37,709 nucleotides of DNA from Magnetococcales bacterium (GCA_015231375.1 JADGBT010000035.1:1-37709), one strand, 5' to 3'; numbered from the stretch's first letter, positions 1-8,666 are shown. Numbers and translations: made by a program. The notes: a model not told the origin generated them from the letters alone.

Positions 1-213
1 GAAGATGTGCGGGAACATCTGGTGCGCATGGCGGAGTTCAAGGAATTCCTGCCGGTCTACGCGGACAAACGGGCCATTGGCGCGGTGGCAGCCATGGTGA
101 TCGAGGAAAATGTGTGCCGTTTTGCCATCCATCAGGGGTTGTTCGTCATCGAACAGGCCGGGGATACCCTGCGCATGGCCAATGATGACGCTTTTGTGCC
201 ACGCGCCTGGTGA
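1..213 (+). CDS. C-terminal fragment, probable PD-(D/E)XK nuclease-fold / DUF3782-like protein (partial)
   Basis: The reading frame is open from the first base and ends at TGA 211-213, so only the last 70 residues of a longer protein are visible. The visible pattern is a helical stretch (around MAEFKEFLPVYADK), an AIGAVAAMVI segment, a 'GLFVIEQAGDTL' strand and a final 'ND.AF.PRAW'. This resembles the end of cyanobacterial and proteobacterial DUF3782-type proteins, which are predicted to have a restriction-endonuclease-like fold. The catalytic part would lie upstream of the window and cannot be checked. The family assignment rests on my recollection of the tail motif only. It is followed 52 bp later by the DUF3616-like gene on the same strand. 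Confidence 0.5.
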   Translation, partial: EDVREHLVRMAEFKEFLPVYADKRAIGAVAAMVIEENVCRFAIHQGLFVIEQAGDTLRMANDDAFVPRAW

Positions 214-265
214 TCGGACAATCTGGAAGCGGTGTGCGGTTTTTTCCAACTTTGCGGAGATTGAT

Positions 266-1285
266 ATGAAAAAAATTCTTTCGACCGGTTGCGGATTGTG
301 GATGCTGTTGGGGCTGTTGGGGGATGCCCAGGCCGGAGCATGGAAGCTTTCCTGTCCGGACAATGTCAAGAAATTGCCGCGTCTGGTGGCCGATCAGGGC
401 GAGATTGAGCCGTCGGGAGTGGCCTGGGATTCGGTCTCCGGAATGGCGGTGGCGGTTTCCGATGAAGCCTCGCCCCATTCCTTGTTTGTGTTCAACCCCT
501 CCAGCGTTGTGGATGGCAAGGACGGTAAAACCATTCGCGCCTTTCCGCTGTTGACGGCTCCCCTGGTGGATACGTATCGCCCCAAGGATCTGGAAGGCAT
601 TGCCCGTCTGCCCAATGGTGAGTTCGTGGCTTCCGCCTCTCACAGTTTGAACAACAAAAAAGCGCGGGATACGGTGTTGCAATTTCGTCTCGCCAAGGGG
701 ACCACGCCCCAACAACCCTGGGTGGCGGAGTCGATTCGCAAGATTCCACCCGGAGAGGGGTTCCAGAGCTGGTTGACCCAATCCGCCGCCCCCCCTTGGA
801 AAAAGAAGGTGAATACCGAAGAAGGCGAGGATGGCATCAATGTGGAAGGGTTGGCCGCCCAGAGTGACCAGTTGTATTTCGGCTTTCGTGGACCGGTGAC
901 CGACGGGCGCATGTCGGTGCTGGCCACCCGCCTGGATCCCCAGGGCAGGCCGTCGGTGGTCAAATGGCATGCCTTGAAGCTGGAAAAGGATTTTGATATC
1001 GACAAGAAAGAGTCGGCGGGCATCCGGGACATGACCGCGATTCCCGGCAGCAAGAACAGTGAGTTCCTGATGTTGGTGGGGGCCACCGGTTCGGGCAGCG
1101 ATCTGCCGTATCAGTTGGGATGGTGGCAGGAGAGTCGGGATGAGGTGACCTGGGTGGGCAAGATCCCCAAAGGCTTCCGGGCCGAGGGGGTGACGGTGCT
1201 GTCCAAACCGGACGAGCCGATGCGTGTGTTGATGGTGAGCGACAAAATGGGTATGGTCATGGAGTGTCAGATTGCCAAGAAATAG
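266..1285 (+). CDS. secreted DUF3616-like protein
   Basis: A 339-residue protein. The ATG at 266 is preceded by a GGAGA ribosome-binding site, and longer in-frame starts upstream lack one and would hide the signal peptide. The N-terminus is a classical signal peptide (MKK, a Leu/Gly-rich core, cleavage near AQA-GAW), so it is predicted to be periplasmic. The mature part holds motifs typical of DUF3616 proteins: 'SGVAWD' near the start, 'DLEGIARLPNG', 'NVEGLAA...LYFGFRGP' and 'IRDMTAIPGS'. These suggest a beta-propeller-like repeat fold. The biochemical role of the family is not known and no catalytic residues can be named. It is followed by the HD hydrolase gene 50 bp downstream on the same strand. 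Confidence 0.72.
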   Translation: MKKILSTGCGLWMLLGLLGDAQAGAWKLSCPDNVKKLPRLVADQGEIEPSGVAWDSVSGMAVAVSDEASPHSLFVFNPSSVVDGKDGKTIRAFPLLTAPLVDTYRPKDLEGIARLPNGEFVASASHSLNNKKARDTVLQFRLAKGTTPQQPWVAESIRKIPPGEGFQSWLTQSAAPPWKKKVNTEEGEDGINVEGLAAQSDQLYFGFRGPVTDGRMSVLATRLDPQGRPSVVKWHALKLEKDFDIDKKESAGIRDMTAIPGSKNSEFLMLVGATGSGSDLPYQLGWWQESRDEVTWVGKIPKGFRAEGVTVLSKPDEPMRVLMVSDKMGMVMECQIAKK

Positions 1286-1335
1286 CGGGGTGATGGCATC
1301 TTGCGCCGTGAATCGAAAACGAGTGGAGTGTGATC

Positions 1336-1878
1336 ATGGGGCAGCAGCGGGACGGGGCGTGGATTCAGACCTACACAGGCATTCAATTCTGGCCCATGGA
1401 TGCCCGGCCTGAAGAGATTGCCCTTTTGGACATCGCCCACGCTTTGTCCATGCTGTGTCGTTTCAACGGCCACTGTCGTCGGTTTTATTCCGTGGCCGAA
1501 CACTCGGTGCATGTGTCGCGGGTGGTGGGGGCTGCGGATGCCCGCTGGGGACTGCTCCATGATGCCGCCGAGGCGTATCTGTCCGACATTCCCAAGCCGG
1601 TGAAGCGGGTTCTGCCGGCTTTTCATCCCTGGGAGGAGCGCTTGCTGGCGGTGATTGCCGACCGTTTCGGGCTGGCTTCACCCGAGCCGCCCGAAACGGT
1701 GAAACAGGCGGATCTGGCGTTGCTGGCCAGTGAAAAAGTGGTGCTGATGGGGCCGGCTCCGGCCTCCTGGGGCTGGATGCCGGAGCCGGTGCCCGGACTG
1801 GAGATTGTCGGCTGGTCGCCCGAAGAGGCGAAACGGGTTTTTTTGGCCCGTTTCGCGGAGCTGTTTCCCGAGGGGTGA
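1336..1878 (+). CDS. HD-domain phosphohydrolase (YfbR/5'-nucleotidase-like)
   Basis: A 180-residue cytoplasmic protein. The ATG at 1336 has GGAG seven bases upstream. A GTG at 1330 is in frame but too close to that site. The hallmark HD-domain residues are visible: His in 'CRFNGHCRRFYSVAEHS' (residues 41-57), the His-Asp pair in 'LLHDAAEAYLSDIP' (residues 74-86), and the final metal-site region. The opening WIQTYTG.QFWPMD matches the HD hydrolases close to YfbR, which dephosphorylate deoxynucleoside 5'-monophosphates. That substrate is inferred from the family and not shown here. The gene converges on the hybrid kinase gene with a 9-bp gap. I see no terminator hairpin in that gap. Confidence 0.85.
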   Translation: MGQQRDGAWIQTYTGIQFWPMDARPEEIALLDIAHALSMLCRFNGHCRRFYSVAEHSVHVSRVVGAADARWGLLHDAAEAYLSDIPKPVKRVLPAFHPWEERLLAVIADRFGLASPEPPETVKQADLALLASEKVVLMGPAPASWGWMPEPVPGLEIVGWSPEEAKRVFLARFAELFPEG

Positions 1879-1887
1879 GAAGGGGGA

Positions 1888-4362
1888 TCAGACCGGGTTC
1901 TGGGTGGTCCCGAACTGCTGAATCACCTCCAGAAGTTTTTGTTTTTTGATGGGTTTGCTCAAATAAAGGTCGCAACCCGCCTCCCGGCTTCTGTCCGCTT
2001 CTCCGTCCAGGGCATGGGCGGTGAGGGTGATGATGGTGAGCGGGTGGTGGTGGTGTTCTTGTTCCCAGGCGCGGATCAGGCGCGTGGCGGTATAGCCGTC
2101 CATGATTGGCATCTGCACATCCATGAACACCAGATCAAAGGATTGGGTCTGGACCACGGCCACCGCTTCCTCCCCGTTTTCCACGATCTCCAATGCATGG
2201 GGCGTCCCTTTGAGAAAGGTGCGAATCAGCAATTGATTGTCCTCGGAGTCTTCCACCAGCAGGATGCGCAACGCCCGACAGGGGTGCTGCCCTGCGGCGA
2301 GAACCGTGGGTGTGGCGGCGGGAAGAGTCGCCTCCGTTGGATGGATCGGCAGATTGACCCGGAACAGGCTGCCTGAATCGGGTTGGCTTTCCAGGGTGAT
2401 GCGGCCTCCCATCAACTCCACGATACGCCTGGAAATGGTCAGTCCCAGTCCCGTGCCGCCGTGGCGACGGGTCACGCTGGAATCCACTTGCGTGAACGGA
2501 TCGAAAATGGTCTGGCTCATCTCCGCGCTGATGCCGATGCCGGTATCGTGGACCATCAGCAGCAGTTCATCCGGTCGCTCGGGATCCCGTTGGCCCGACA
2601 GCGACACCTGACCCGAATCCGTGAACTTGATGGCATTGCCCAACAGATTGAACAGCACCTGTTTGAGTCTCATCCGATCGGCCATGATGCGCGGCGGCAG
2701 TCCGGGAGCGATGGTGCATTTCAGGGTCAGTCCCTTGCCTGCGGCGACCACGCGTAACAGACCCGCCACTTCGCAGGCCAACTCTCCCACATCGACCGGT
2801 TCTTCGACCATGCGCAGATGTCCGGCTTCGATCTTGGAAAGATCCAGGATCTGATTGATCAGTTCCATCAGTCCCGATCCCGCGTCTTGGAGCTTTTTCA
2901 AGTATTCCCGTTGTTCGTCGTTGAGGGGGGATTCCAGCAGCACATCCCCCATGCCGATCACCACATTCATGGGCGTGCGGATTTCGTGGCTCATGATGGC
3001 CAGGAATTCGCTTTTGGCCTTGTTGGCCCGTTCGGCGGTCTCCTTGGCTTGTCGCATGGCCTCTTCCGCCTGTTTGCGGCGGAGCAGATCCTGATCCAGC
3101 GCCCGGGTCAGATAGCGATTGCGTTCCAGTTCATCCCGCAGTTGGGTTTCCGCTTGTCGGCGTTGGGTGATGTCGTTCATGGAGACAAAGACCTTGCTCC
3201 AGTCGGTTTCGCACCCCGGCGCCAGGGAAGAAGAGAGCGAGATCCAGATCACCTCTCCGGTCAGGGTGACCTGGGTGGTCTCGGTGACAAAGCGGGTCTG
3301 TCCCTGGAGAAAGGCTTGCAATCCCTGCCCGAAGGCTTTCAGGGCATTGGCGTCCAGAAAGGGTTCGACACTGGTCAGCAGGGTCTCTGTGTCCGGGGCT
3401 TTCATCAGGGTCAGGGTGGCCTGATTGACCGACAGGATTCGGACTTTCTGCGCGCACGCGCGGGCGATTTCCGGAGTGATGGTGATCACATCCGGGTGAT
3501 GGGTATCCAGGTGACGCTTGACCTCGGAGAGATCCTCCTCCCACAACGCCGTGGGCGAGTCGAAGAAAATGCTTTTGAAACGGGCTTCCCGTTCTTCCAG
3601 GGCCAGCCGGGTCTGGGCCTGGGTTTTCAGGAAGCGCAGGGTCTGCTGGCGTCCGAACCACAAGGCCACCAGGCCCGCCAACCAGAACAGCATATGTCCC
3701 ATCACCAGGGTGCGGGTCATGTGCTGCATGCTGTTCAGATAGGGAGTCAGGGGGACGGCGGTGCTGATGCCTCCCCGGATGCCCCCTTCGGGAACGCCGC
3801 TGGCCTCGTGACACTTCAGGCATCCTTTTTCCATGATCATGGCCCGCATGAGTCGCAGATAGGGTTTGCCATCGATGTCGGTCTGCTCCATCCGTTCGCG
3901 TTCTCCGCGCTCGAAGGCGTGCAGAGCCTCTTGTTCCCAGAGGTCCGGGGCGTTGTTGGGATTGAGCAGATACAGACCCGTGATGTGACCGCGTACCCCG
4001 TAGGTTTCCGTGTAGCGCTCCATCACCTCGCGCAGCATGTAGGCTGGATTCATCAGGGTCAGATTCTGTCCCAGATTGGTGGTCACGTCCCGGTCCGGCA
4101 GGTGTTGCAGATAGGGATTGGGCGGAGTGGTCGCGCTCGGCACCACATAGACCCCTCCATGGGAGGTGGCCCATTGCCGAAAGGAGAGGTCTTTGTTCAG
4201 ATGGGTGACGGCCTCGGCCCGGGCCTGCTTGAGTACGTGATGATGTTCCTGGCGTAGCGTCAGGATCAGCACGCTGACGACGATCAGGGTCCAGCCTACC
4301 AGGACGGCCAGGGAGAGGCGATTGACCGTGCGCCACGAGTGGCTGCGGGATCTTTCGTTCAT
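1888..4362 (-). CDS. hybrid sensor histidine kinase with periplasmic c-heme (Tll0287-like) domain
   Basis: An 824-residue inner-membrane protein. The start at 4362 has AAGGAG nearby, and a longer frame upstream lacks a site. Order: transmembrane helix at about 17-36; a periplasmic sensor with the c-heme motif CLKCH at 181-185 and [12 protein letters not shown] (Tll0287-like/DUF3365); helix 2 at about 218-237; a PAS-like segment at about 258-400; a coiled linker; HisKA with phospho-accepting His459 in the [10 protein letters not shown] motif; HATPase with the N-box near Asn576 and G boxes at about 608 and 636-640; and a receiver with Asp748 in [14 protein letters not shown]. It should autophosphorylate on a redox or gaseous-ligand signal read by covalently bound heme, then transfer to its own receiver. 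It has no DNA-binding output, so a partner Hpt or regulator must act downstream. It is divergent from the K+ channel gene. Confidence 0.9.
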   Translation of the reverse strand: MNERSRSHSWRTVNRLSLAVLVGWTLIVVSVLILTLRQEHHHVLKQARAEAVTHLNKDLSFRQWATSHGGVYVVPSATTPPNPYLQHLPDRDVTTNLGQNLTLMNPAYMLREVMERYTETYGVRGHITGLYLLNPNNAPDLWEQEALHAFERGERERMEQTDIDGKPYLRLMRAMIMEKGCLKCHEASGVPEGGIRGGISTAVPLTPYLNSMQHMTRTLVMGHMLFWLAGLVALWFGRQQTLRFLKTQAQTRLALEEREARFKSIFFDSPTALWEEDLSEVKRHLDTHHPDVITITPEIARACAQKVRILSVNQATLTLMKAPDTETLLTSVEPFLDANALKAFGQGLQAFLQGQTRFVTETTQVTLTGEVIWISLSSSLAPGCETDWSKVFVSMNDITQRRQAETQLRDELERNRYLTRALDQDLLRRKQAEEAMRQAKETAERANKAKSEFLAIMSHEIRTPMNVVIGMGDVLLESPLNDEQREYLKKLQDAGSGLMELINQILDLSKIEAGHLRMVEEPVDVGELACEVAGLLRVVAAGKGLTLKCTIAPGLPPRIMADRMRLKQVLFNLLGNAIKFTDSGQVSLSGQRDPERPDELLLMVHDTGIGISAEMSQTIFDPFTQVDSSVTRRHGGTGLGLTISRRIVELMGGRITLESQPDSGSLFRVNLPIHPTEATLPAATPTVLAAGQHPCRALRILLVEDSEDNQLLIRTFLKGTPHALEIVENGEEAVAVVQTQSFDLVFMDVQMPIMDGYTATRLIRAWEQEHHHHPLTIITLTAHALDGEADRSREAGCDLYLSKPIKKQKLLEVIQQFGTTQNPV

Positions 4363-4670
4363 CCGAGGACTCCTTGTGACCAGTGTAACGAGTGTGAAAG
4401 AGCGTATGATCGAAAGCTGGAATAGTCGCTTCAGCTTATTGCACCCTTTTTTTGAAAAAATGCAAGTGGAAAATAGGGGCGGTTCTTCCGGATTGATTCG
4501 GGAATCCGTGCGGAAGGTTGACGTGCCGGGTGCGCTGGGATAAAAAAAACGCATGGCCATCGTTTCGTGGATCACAGGCGTGTCGCCTCTCCCGGCCATC
4601 ACCGGCAATCCGGTTGCCGATTTGGTCGGTCTGCTGTGTCTCGCGCCCTGGGTCTGATGAAGCGGAATTC
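4363..4670. promoter_or_regulatory. divergent intergenic region between the c-heme kinase and the K+ channel
   Basis: 308 bp without a gene. A plausible sigma-70 promoter for the channel is TTGACG 4518-4523, a 17-bp spacer and TAAAAA 4541-4546. Just upstream lies an imperfect inverted repeat, CGGATT 4489-4494 and AATCCG 4503-4508, which could be an operator. On the minus strand TTGCAT (4465-4460), a 16-bp spacer and TGCAAT (4443-4438) could serve the kinase. All are by eye and unproven. The divergent layout would allow shared control of the two genes. Confidence 0.35.
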
Positions 4671-6722
4671 ATGGAAAAAGAAACGTTAACGCTATACCAG
4701 AAAGTCAAGCGGACCGTCCACTGGGTCATGGAGGAACCTACGTGTCCTTATCGACGCTGGTATCATTTCTTCATGATGGCGGTTTTATTGTTGTCTTTGG
4801 GGGTGTTGATCGTCAATGCCCATCATGCCCACGATCCGGAACGCGATGTGTTCGCGCACCATCAGGTCTTTGTATGGCTTGATGATTTGTTCTATTACAT
4901 CTTTGTATGCGAATATGTGCTGCGTTGGTGGACCAGCACGTCACTGCGTGAGGACTATCATCTGGCGGTGCGTCGCTACCGTCGTCGCATTTACCGCTCA
5001 TCGCGACATCGGGAGGTGTTGGATGGGGTGTATCACGCCGCGCTGAACAAACTGCGCTGGATGTTCCACCCTTTGTCCCTGATCGATCTGTTGGCGATTC
5101 TGCCCACGTTCCGGTTGTTCCGTCTGTTTCGTGTCATCCAGTTGTTGAAATTCTTCCGTTATTCGCGGCGTATCGCCTTTGTGACCAGCATTCTGGGAGA
5201 GCGGCGTTACGAGATGGTGTCGTTGCTTCTGGCCGGGGTGGTGATCTGGGGAACGGTGGCCGTGGCCTTTTTTCTGGCCGAATACGGGGTCAACGACAAG
5301 GTCAGTTCACTGGGCGCGGCGGTTTATTGGGCGATCATCACCATCACCACGGTGGGCTATGGGGATATCGCACCGGTGACCGAGGTGGGACGGGTCATCG
5401 CCTCGGTGGGGGTGTTGACCGGGATGTCGATCACCGTGTTGATGACCTCGCTGGTGGTGTCGGTATTTACCGATCGATTGTTCAATCTCAAGGAGTTTCA
5501 CATGGAGCGGCAAATCGAACGGCTGCGCAACCATTTCATCGTCTGCGGTCTTGACGCCTTGGGTCTGGTGGCCTGTCAGAATCTGTTCAATGAAAAGAAA
5601 CCCTTTGTGGCCATCGATCTGGATCAGCAGCGGGTGGACCGGGCGATTCGCGAGGGGTGGATCGCGGTGCGCGGGGACGCCACGGCTCAGGAGACCTGGG
5701 AACGGGTCGGATTGTCGCGGGCGGTGGGGGTGATCATCGCCATCCTCAATGAGGCGACCAACGTATACATCATTTTGCTGGTGCGGGAGATCAACGCCAA
5801 ATGTTTCCTTGTGGCGTGCGGCAGTCAGCCCAGTTCCGAACAGCGTTTGCAGCGGGTGGGCGCGGATCGTGTGGTGTTGCCTTTCCAGAACGCCGGACAG
5901 CAGATGGCGCAGACCGCCTTGCGACCCGGCGCCTTGCAGTTTTTGCGTCTGGCCTTGGATCAGGCCCATGCCGCGTTCGAAATGGAAGAGATCGCCATCC
6001 GTTCCGGTTCGGTTTTCGACGGGGTGACGTTGCGGGATTCGGATCTGCGTCATGGTTTCAACGCCATTGTCATCGGCATCATTTCCCAGGGAGAGGGGAT
6101 GACCTTCAATCCCCAGGCCAACCACATGCTCCGTTCGGATGACGTGATCATCTGTCTGGGTCACAAGGATGACCTGGAGCGTCTCAAACGGGCCTCTGCG
6201 ATGAAGGCGGCTGGCAATCCTCTCGAAGATCAGGAGGTGGCGGAATTTTTGGTCAGGTCCGGTTCTTGCCTGGATGGGGTGACGCTTCAGGACGCCCAGA
6301 TTCGTGAGCGGTTCGGCCTGATGGTGGTGGCTGTGGCCATCGGCAAGGGTCCGGTCCATTTCACGCCCAAGCCGGGTTTGCGTTTTGGCGCGGGGGATGT
6401 GGTGGTTTGCGTCGGTCATCAGGATCAACTCGACGCCCTGAGCGAGGCTTTGGGGGGGTATGGACATCCTGCCCGTCCTTTGGTCGAATTGGCCATGGAA
6501 CCGATGCGCATTCCTTTGGGATCACACCTGCACGGGGTGCTGTTGGGCTCGTCCGCGATTCGCGCCGATTATGTCTGCAGCGTGATGGCCGTGCAGCGAC
6601 CGGGGGAGAAATTGCTGTTCAATCCTGGCCCCGACTACCGGTTCGCTTCCAACGACCTGTTGGTGTGCCTGGGCAAACGGGGCGATCTTGCCCGTCTGAA
6701 GGCCATGATCCTCAAGAGTTGA
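4671..6722 (+). CDS. voltage-gated-type K+ channel with TrkA-N and three TrkA-C-like domains
   Basis: A 683-residue inner-membrane protein starting at MEKETLTLYQ. Residues ~30-165 look like an S1-S4 voltage-sensor bundle. The S4-like segment is Arg-rich ('RLFRLFRVIQLLKFFRYSRR', about 148-167). The pore helix pair at about 185-268 brackets the K+ selectivity filter TVGYGD at 227-232. From about 288 follows a TrkA-N/RCK Rossmann domain. Its glycine-rich loop reads CGLDALG rather than GxGxxG, so the middle Gly is Asp. After it come three consecutive TrkA-C-like units (around 460-560, 565-625 and 630-683), each ending in a 'D.(V/L).(V)CLG' strand. RCK domains gate channels on NAD(H), nucleotide or ion binding. 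The altered loop makes nucleotide binding uncertain. Confidence 0.88.
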   Translation: MEKETLTLYQKVKRTVHWVMEEPTCPYRRWYHFFMMAVLLLSLGVLIVNAHHAHDPERDVFAHHQVFVWLDDLFYYIFVCEYVLRWWTSTSLREDYHLAVRRYRRRIYRSSRHREVLDGVYHAALNKLRWMFHPLSLIDLLAILPTFRLFRLFRVIQLLKFFRYSRRIAFVTSILGERRYEMVSLLLAGVVIWGTVAVAFFLAEYGVNDKVSSLGAAVYWAIITITTVGYGDIAPVTEVGRVIASVGVLTGMSITVLMTSLVVSVFTDRLFNLKEFHMERQIERLRNHFIVCGLDALGLVACQNLFNEKKPFVAIDLDQQRVDRAIREGWIAVRGDATAQETWERVGLSRAVGVIIAILNEATNVYIILLVREINAKCFLVACGSQPSSEQRLQRVGADRVVLPFQNAGQQMAQTALRPGALQFLRLALDQAHAAFEMEEIAIRSGSVFDGVTLRDSDLRHGFNAIVIGIISQGEGMTFNPQANHMLRSDDVIICLGHKDDLERLKRASAMKAAGNPLEDQEVAEFLVRSGSCLDGVTLQDAQIRERFGLMVVAVAIGKGPVHFTPKPGLRFGAGDVVVCVGHQDQLDALSEALGGYGHPARPLVELAMEPMRIPLGSHLHGVLLGSSAIRADYVCSVMAVQRPGEKLLFNPGPDYRFASNDLLVCLGKRGDLARLKAMILKS

Positions 6723-6741
6723 TCGGAAACTGAAAAAAAAA

Positions 6742-6772
6742 TTGGCAAGGCCAACCTTCGATGACGTATTAT
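6742..6772 (+). promoter_or_regulatory. possible promoter of the MORN-repeat gene
   Basis: TTGGCA at 6742-6747 and TATTAT at 6767-6772 are separated by 19 bp, longer than ideal for sigma-70. The -35-like box lies within a small inverted repeat (TTGGC-aag-GCCAA). The element is 109 bp upstream of the MORN gene start. Confidence 0.3.
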
Positions 6773-6881
6773 GGGAAATCAGCCCAATCGATGATCAACT
6801 GACGTGTGTTTGGATTGCCGCTCCCATGCCGGATCATGGTGCGCGCTGAATCTCTTTTTCTTTGTTACAAGGATGCAAGAC

Positions 6882-7544
6882 ATGAATAGACCGTATTCGA
6901 AAATTTTGGTTGCTCTGTTGTTGTTTTTCTCCTCCGCTGCTGTGGGGCAGGCTCAGGAAAAATGTGTTTCCGGAGATTGTGTCAACGGAAAAGGCACTTA
7001 CATGTATTCGGATGGCAGCAAGTATACGGGCGAATACAAGAATGGCATGATTCATGGCCAGGGCAAATTCACCTATCCGGATGGAAGTGTCTATACCGGG
7101 GAATACAAGAACAACAAGATGGATGGAAAAGGTACGTTCGTCTATCCGAACGGTGACAAATATGTGGGTGATTTTTCGAACAATCAGATGAGCGGCAGCG
7201 GCAAGTTCACCAAGAGCGGCAAATCCGCAGAGGCCTCGAAATCGAAAGATCAGAAAGAAGACACGAACAAGGCCGCGAACAAGGAGCCTGCCAAAGCGGA
7301 TGCCAAGGCAAAAACAGCGGACAAGAAAGATGCGGTGAAAAAGGATGCCGCCAAGAAGGATGCGGCCAAGAAAGAGGCTCCCAAGAAAGACGCGGCCAAG
7401 AAAGAGGCTTCCAAGAAAGACGCGGCCAAGAAGGACGCTCCCAAAAAAGATGGAGCCAAAGCGGATGGAGCCAAGAAGGATGCCGCCAAGAAAGACGCTC
7501 CCAAGAAATCCGGGCAGCCGAATGGCAAGAACGCCACGGAGTAA
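6882..7544 (+). CDS. secreted MORN-repeat protein with Lys/Ala-rich tail
   Basis: A 220-residue protein. The ATG at 6882 has AAGGA eight bases upstream. A signal peptide spans residues 1-24 (cleavage near VGQA-QEK). Next come at least three MORN repeats, recognisable by 'YTGEYKNG.IHGQGKFTYPDG', 'YTGEYKNNKMDGKGTF' and 'YVGDFSNNQMSGSGKF'. From about residue 110 to the end the protein is low-complexity and built of roughly twelve five-residue KK(D/E)A(A/P/S/V) units. The result is an extended, strongly basic and probably alpha-helical or disordered tail resembling histone-H1/HU-like tails. MORN repeats often bind lipids or act as scaffolds. An exported version with a polycationic tail might bind the peptidoglycan, LPS or membrane surface. 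That role is inference. Confidence 0.85.
   Translation: MNRPYSKILVALLLFFSSAAVGQAQEKCVSGDCVNGKGTYMYSDGSKYTGEYKNGMIHGQGKFTYPDGSVYTGEYKNNKMDGKGTFVYPNGDKYVGDFSNNQMSGSGKFTKSGKSAEASKSKDQKEDTNKAANKEPAKADAKAKTADKKDAVKKDAAKKDAAKKEAPKKDAAKKEASKKDAAKKDAPKKDGAKADGAKKDAAKKDAPKKSGQPNGKNATE
7323..7510 (+). repeat. 15-bp-period coding repeat (KKDAA units)
   Basis: Within the MORN gene the DNA repeats with a 15-bp period encoding KK(D/E)A(A/P/S/V). Units differ by synonymous and conservative changes (gcc/gcg, aaa/aag, D/E), so this is an old, diversified array rather than a fresh slippage product. Copy number may vary between strains. Confidence 0.85.
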
Positions 7545-7621
7545 TCCACGGAGTCATCACCCGGTTTGCCGGCCCGGGTTTTGTCGGCCCGGGTTTGCCA
7601 AGGGGATGGTGGAGCGTTGGA

Positions 7622-7698
7622 GCGTCGTACAACATCTTGTCCTTGGCGGTGCCATCCCCGCGAGCGGGGGTGAAACCGCCAAGGACAAGGTGGGACGC
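7622..7698. repeat. long two-tier hairpin between convergent genes
   Basis: A perfect 15-bp inverted repeat (7636-7650 with 7675-7689) encloses an inner 8-bp stem with one G-U wobble (7653-7660 with 7665-7672, four-base loop). It is flanked by an outer 5-bp pairing (gcgtc 7622-7626 with gacgc 7694-7698). It sits between the stops of the MORN gene and trxB, which converge. No run of T follows on either strand, so it is not a standard Rho-independent terminator. It could be a bidirectional transcript barrier, an mRNA-stabilising structure or a copy of a REP-like repeat. Confidence 0.75.
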
Positions 7699-7706
7699 AG
7701 GCCGGA

Positions 7707-8666
7707 TCAGCCGTGTGACGCCTCTTCCAGCTCGTTGAGATAACGTTCGGCTTCCAGGGCCGCCATGCAGCCGGTGCCTGCTGCGGTCACAGCCTGACGG
7801 TAATGCCGATCCTGCACATCGCCGGCCGCGAAGACACCGGGAATGGTGGTGGCGGTGGAGTCGGGTTTGGTGATCAGGTAGTTGGCTTCGTCTTTTTCCA
7901 GTTGATCGCCGAAAATTTCCGTGTTGGGGGAGTGACCGATGGCCACGAACACCCCGGTCAAGGGCAACTCCTGGATGGCGCCGGTCTTGACATTCTTCAG
8001 GCGGATGCCGCGCACGCCACCATGGCCGACCTCGCCCAGAATCTCTTCCACCACCGAGTTCCAGACCGGTTCGATTTTGGGATTGTTGCGTACCCGGTCC
8101 TGAAGCACCTGTTCGGCCCGCAGCCGGTCCCGACGGTGGACGAGATAGACCTTGGTGGCGAAGTTGGTCAGAAAGATCGCCTCTTCGGCCGCCGAGTTGC
8201 CGCCACCCACCACCGCGATCTCCTGACCCCGGAAGAAGAAGCCGTCACAGGTGGCGCAGGCCGAAACCCCGAAGCCTTTCAGTTTCTGTTCCGATTCCAG
8301 GTTCAGCCAGCGGGCCGAGGCGCCGGTGGCGATGATCAGGGCGTCGCAGGTGTAGACATCCCCGGAATCGGCGGTCAACCGGAATGGCCGGGTGGTGAGG
8401 TCGGTGGCGGTGATGGTGTCGTAGACCATGGAAGCGTCGAACCGTTCGGCCTGGGTACGCATTTTTTCCATCAGTTCCGGGCCTTGAACGCCCTCTTCAA
8501 AACCTGGGAAGTTGTCCACTTCCGTGGTGGTGGTCAATTGGCCGCCGGGTTGCATGCCTTGAATCAACACGGGTTTCAGGTTGGCACGACCCGCGTAGAT
8601 GGCTGCGGTGTATCCGGCCGGTCCGGAACCGAGAATGATCAATCGATGATGGGTTTCCTTCGCCAT
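7707..8666 (-). CDS. trxB: thioredoxin-disulfide reductase
   Basis: A 319-residue flavoprotein, the normal length for low-molecular-weight thioredoxin reductase. The start at 8666 (MAKETHHR) follows a GGAG site. The FAD-binding GSGPAGYTAA motif is at residues 13-22, the redox-active CATC at 137-140, the NADPH-binding GGGNSA at 154-159 and the second FAD motif GVFAAGDVQD near the C-terminus. It transfers electrons from NADPH to thioredoxin in the cytoplasm. The gene stands alone on the minus strand: it converges on the MORN gene and is divergent from the H-NOX-PilZ gene. Confidence 0.96.
   Translation of the reverse strand: MAKETHHRLIILGSGPAGYTAAIYAGRANLKPVLIQGMQPGGQLTTTTEVDNFPGFEEGVQGPELMEKMRTQAERFDASMVYDTITATDLTTRPFRLTADSGDVYTCDALIIATGASARWLNLESEQKLKGFGVSACATCDGFFFRGQEIAVVGGGNSAAEEAIFLTNFATKVYLVHRRDRLRAEQVLQDRVRNNPKIEPVWNSVVEEILGEVGHGGVRGIRLKNVKTGAIQELPLTGVFVAIGHSPNTEIFGDQLEKDEANYLITKPDSTATTIPGVFAAGDVQDRHYRQAVTAAGTGCMAALEAERYLNELEEASHG

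Noticed and set aside
2818-4257. A plus-strand open frame of about 480 codons opposite the c-heme kinase
   Set aside because: Antisense shadow of the kinase; no domain or start signal.
4363-4608. Upstream extension of the c-heme kinase by 82 residues
   Set aside because: The ATG at 4362 has AAGGAG and is followed by the expected membrane helix; the extension has no ribosome-binding site and is unlike a signal sequence.
7323-7510. Lys/Ala repeat considered as a frameshift or sequencing artefact
   Set aside because: The reading frame is intact, the units vary by synonymous changes, and the frame ends at a normal stop.
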